DNA of 40,001 nucleotides from contig NZ_JAPCWC010000028.1 of assembly GCF_026420865.1 (NCBI RefSeq), forward strand, positions 1 through 40,001. The letters run 5' to 3'. Numbering within the stretch: the first letter of the stretch is position 1; each line of letters starts with the position of its first letter. This DNA is from Novosphingobium clariflavum. GTDB taxonomy: Bacteria > Pseudomonadota > Alphaproteobacteria > Sphingomonadales > Sphingomonadaceae. Made by a program: the position numbers and the translations under genes. Positions 39,902 through 40,001 of this stretch are shown here, piece by piece. The notes beneath the pieces were generated by a model. The model had not been told where the DNA came from. It did no database searches and saw only the letters and a program-made list of their open reading frames with translations.

Positions 39902-39909
39902 GAGCTGTC

Positions 39910-40001
39910 ATGGCAAACGAACTTGATGATATCATGGCCGAATGCGACTGCCCTGTTTGCGAGGTGATGTTCGAAATCAGCTATAAGACCATGCGATTGG
40001 G
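39910..40001 (+). CDS. Partial unknown ORF after the repressor (runs off the window)
   Basis: At least 30 residues: MANELDDIMAECDCPVCEVM, then further residues to the window end. GGAG lies five bases upstream and partly overlaps the repressor stop, so it is co-transcribed with it. Cys spacing C-x-C-x2-C suggests a zinc or metal site. It should lie near the phage left end or be an accessory gene. It is truncated by the window. Confidence 0.6.
   Translation, partial: MANELDDIMAECDCPVCEVMFEISYKTMRL

Overview
The window is one nearly complete Mu-like transposable prophage inserted in a high-GC alphaproteobacterial chromosome. The host is probably a sphingomonad (Novosphingobium/Sphingomonas type): GC and third-position GC are high, the one clear chromosomal gene is a Tat-exported glycerophosphodiester phosphodiesterase, and it is followed by an inverted repeat (CCGCTCAGGCTGAGC type) that I recall as frequent between sphingomonad genes.

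Layout. Host DNA occupies about 1-1380. The phage runs from about 1378-1382 to beyond the right edge of the window and is read right to left, almost wholly on the minus strand. Its 'right' (late) end is on the left and its 'left' (regulatory/transposition) end is on the right. The regulatory switch is at 39.0-39.9 kb: a plus-strand CI-type repressor and a minus-strand Ner-like protein diverge from a 16-bp-arm perfect dyad. The early block (29.7-39.0 kb) holds a Rha/BRO-like regulator, a ParB-like protein, an adenine methyltransferase, several small unknown genes, the MuA-type DDE transposase, the MuB-type ATPase, GemA and a Mor-type activator. The lysis block (24.6-29.6 kb) has a GH108-type endolysin, an overlapping Rz/Rz1 spanin pair, an SGNH-hydrolase fibre-like protein, an unknown surface-type protein and a holin-like membrane protein. 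Head genes (14.0-25.0 kb) are gp25, gp26, gp27, terminase gp28, portal gp29, F, protease/scaffold I/Z, decoration protein, major head T, gp35, gp36 and G. Tail genes (1.9-13.6 kb) are gp37, gp38, sheath L, tube M, gp41 with a -1 frameshift extension, tape measure, N, P, gp45, gp46, gp47, gp48, a tail fibre and its assembly protein. The late operon then ends unexpectedly with the nuclease inhibitor Gam and an antirepressor-like gene next to the phage end.

How it works together. Repressor and Ner decide lysogeny or lysis at the shared dyad. Transposase and ATPase integrate and replicate the genome. The Mor-like protein most likely switches on late transcription at two near-identical dyad promoters, one before the lysis/head block and one before the protease gene. 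Both dyads lie the same distance (33 nt) from the start codon. Nearly all genes are joined by ATGA or TGATG stop/start overlaps, so each block is probably one translationally coupled polycistron.

Most notable observations: the twin late-promoter dyads, a GGGAAAC slippery site joining gp41 to a second tail-chaperone ORF, Gam moved into the late operon, candidate 22-bp-spaced transposase sites at the phage end, an SGNH enzyme and possible fibre in the lysis cassette, a calcium-loop-like insert in the endolysin, and a sense/antisense gene conflict near 38 kb. No tRNA, rRNA, CRISPR array or insertion sequence was seen. No gap longer than 300 bases lacks a gene.
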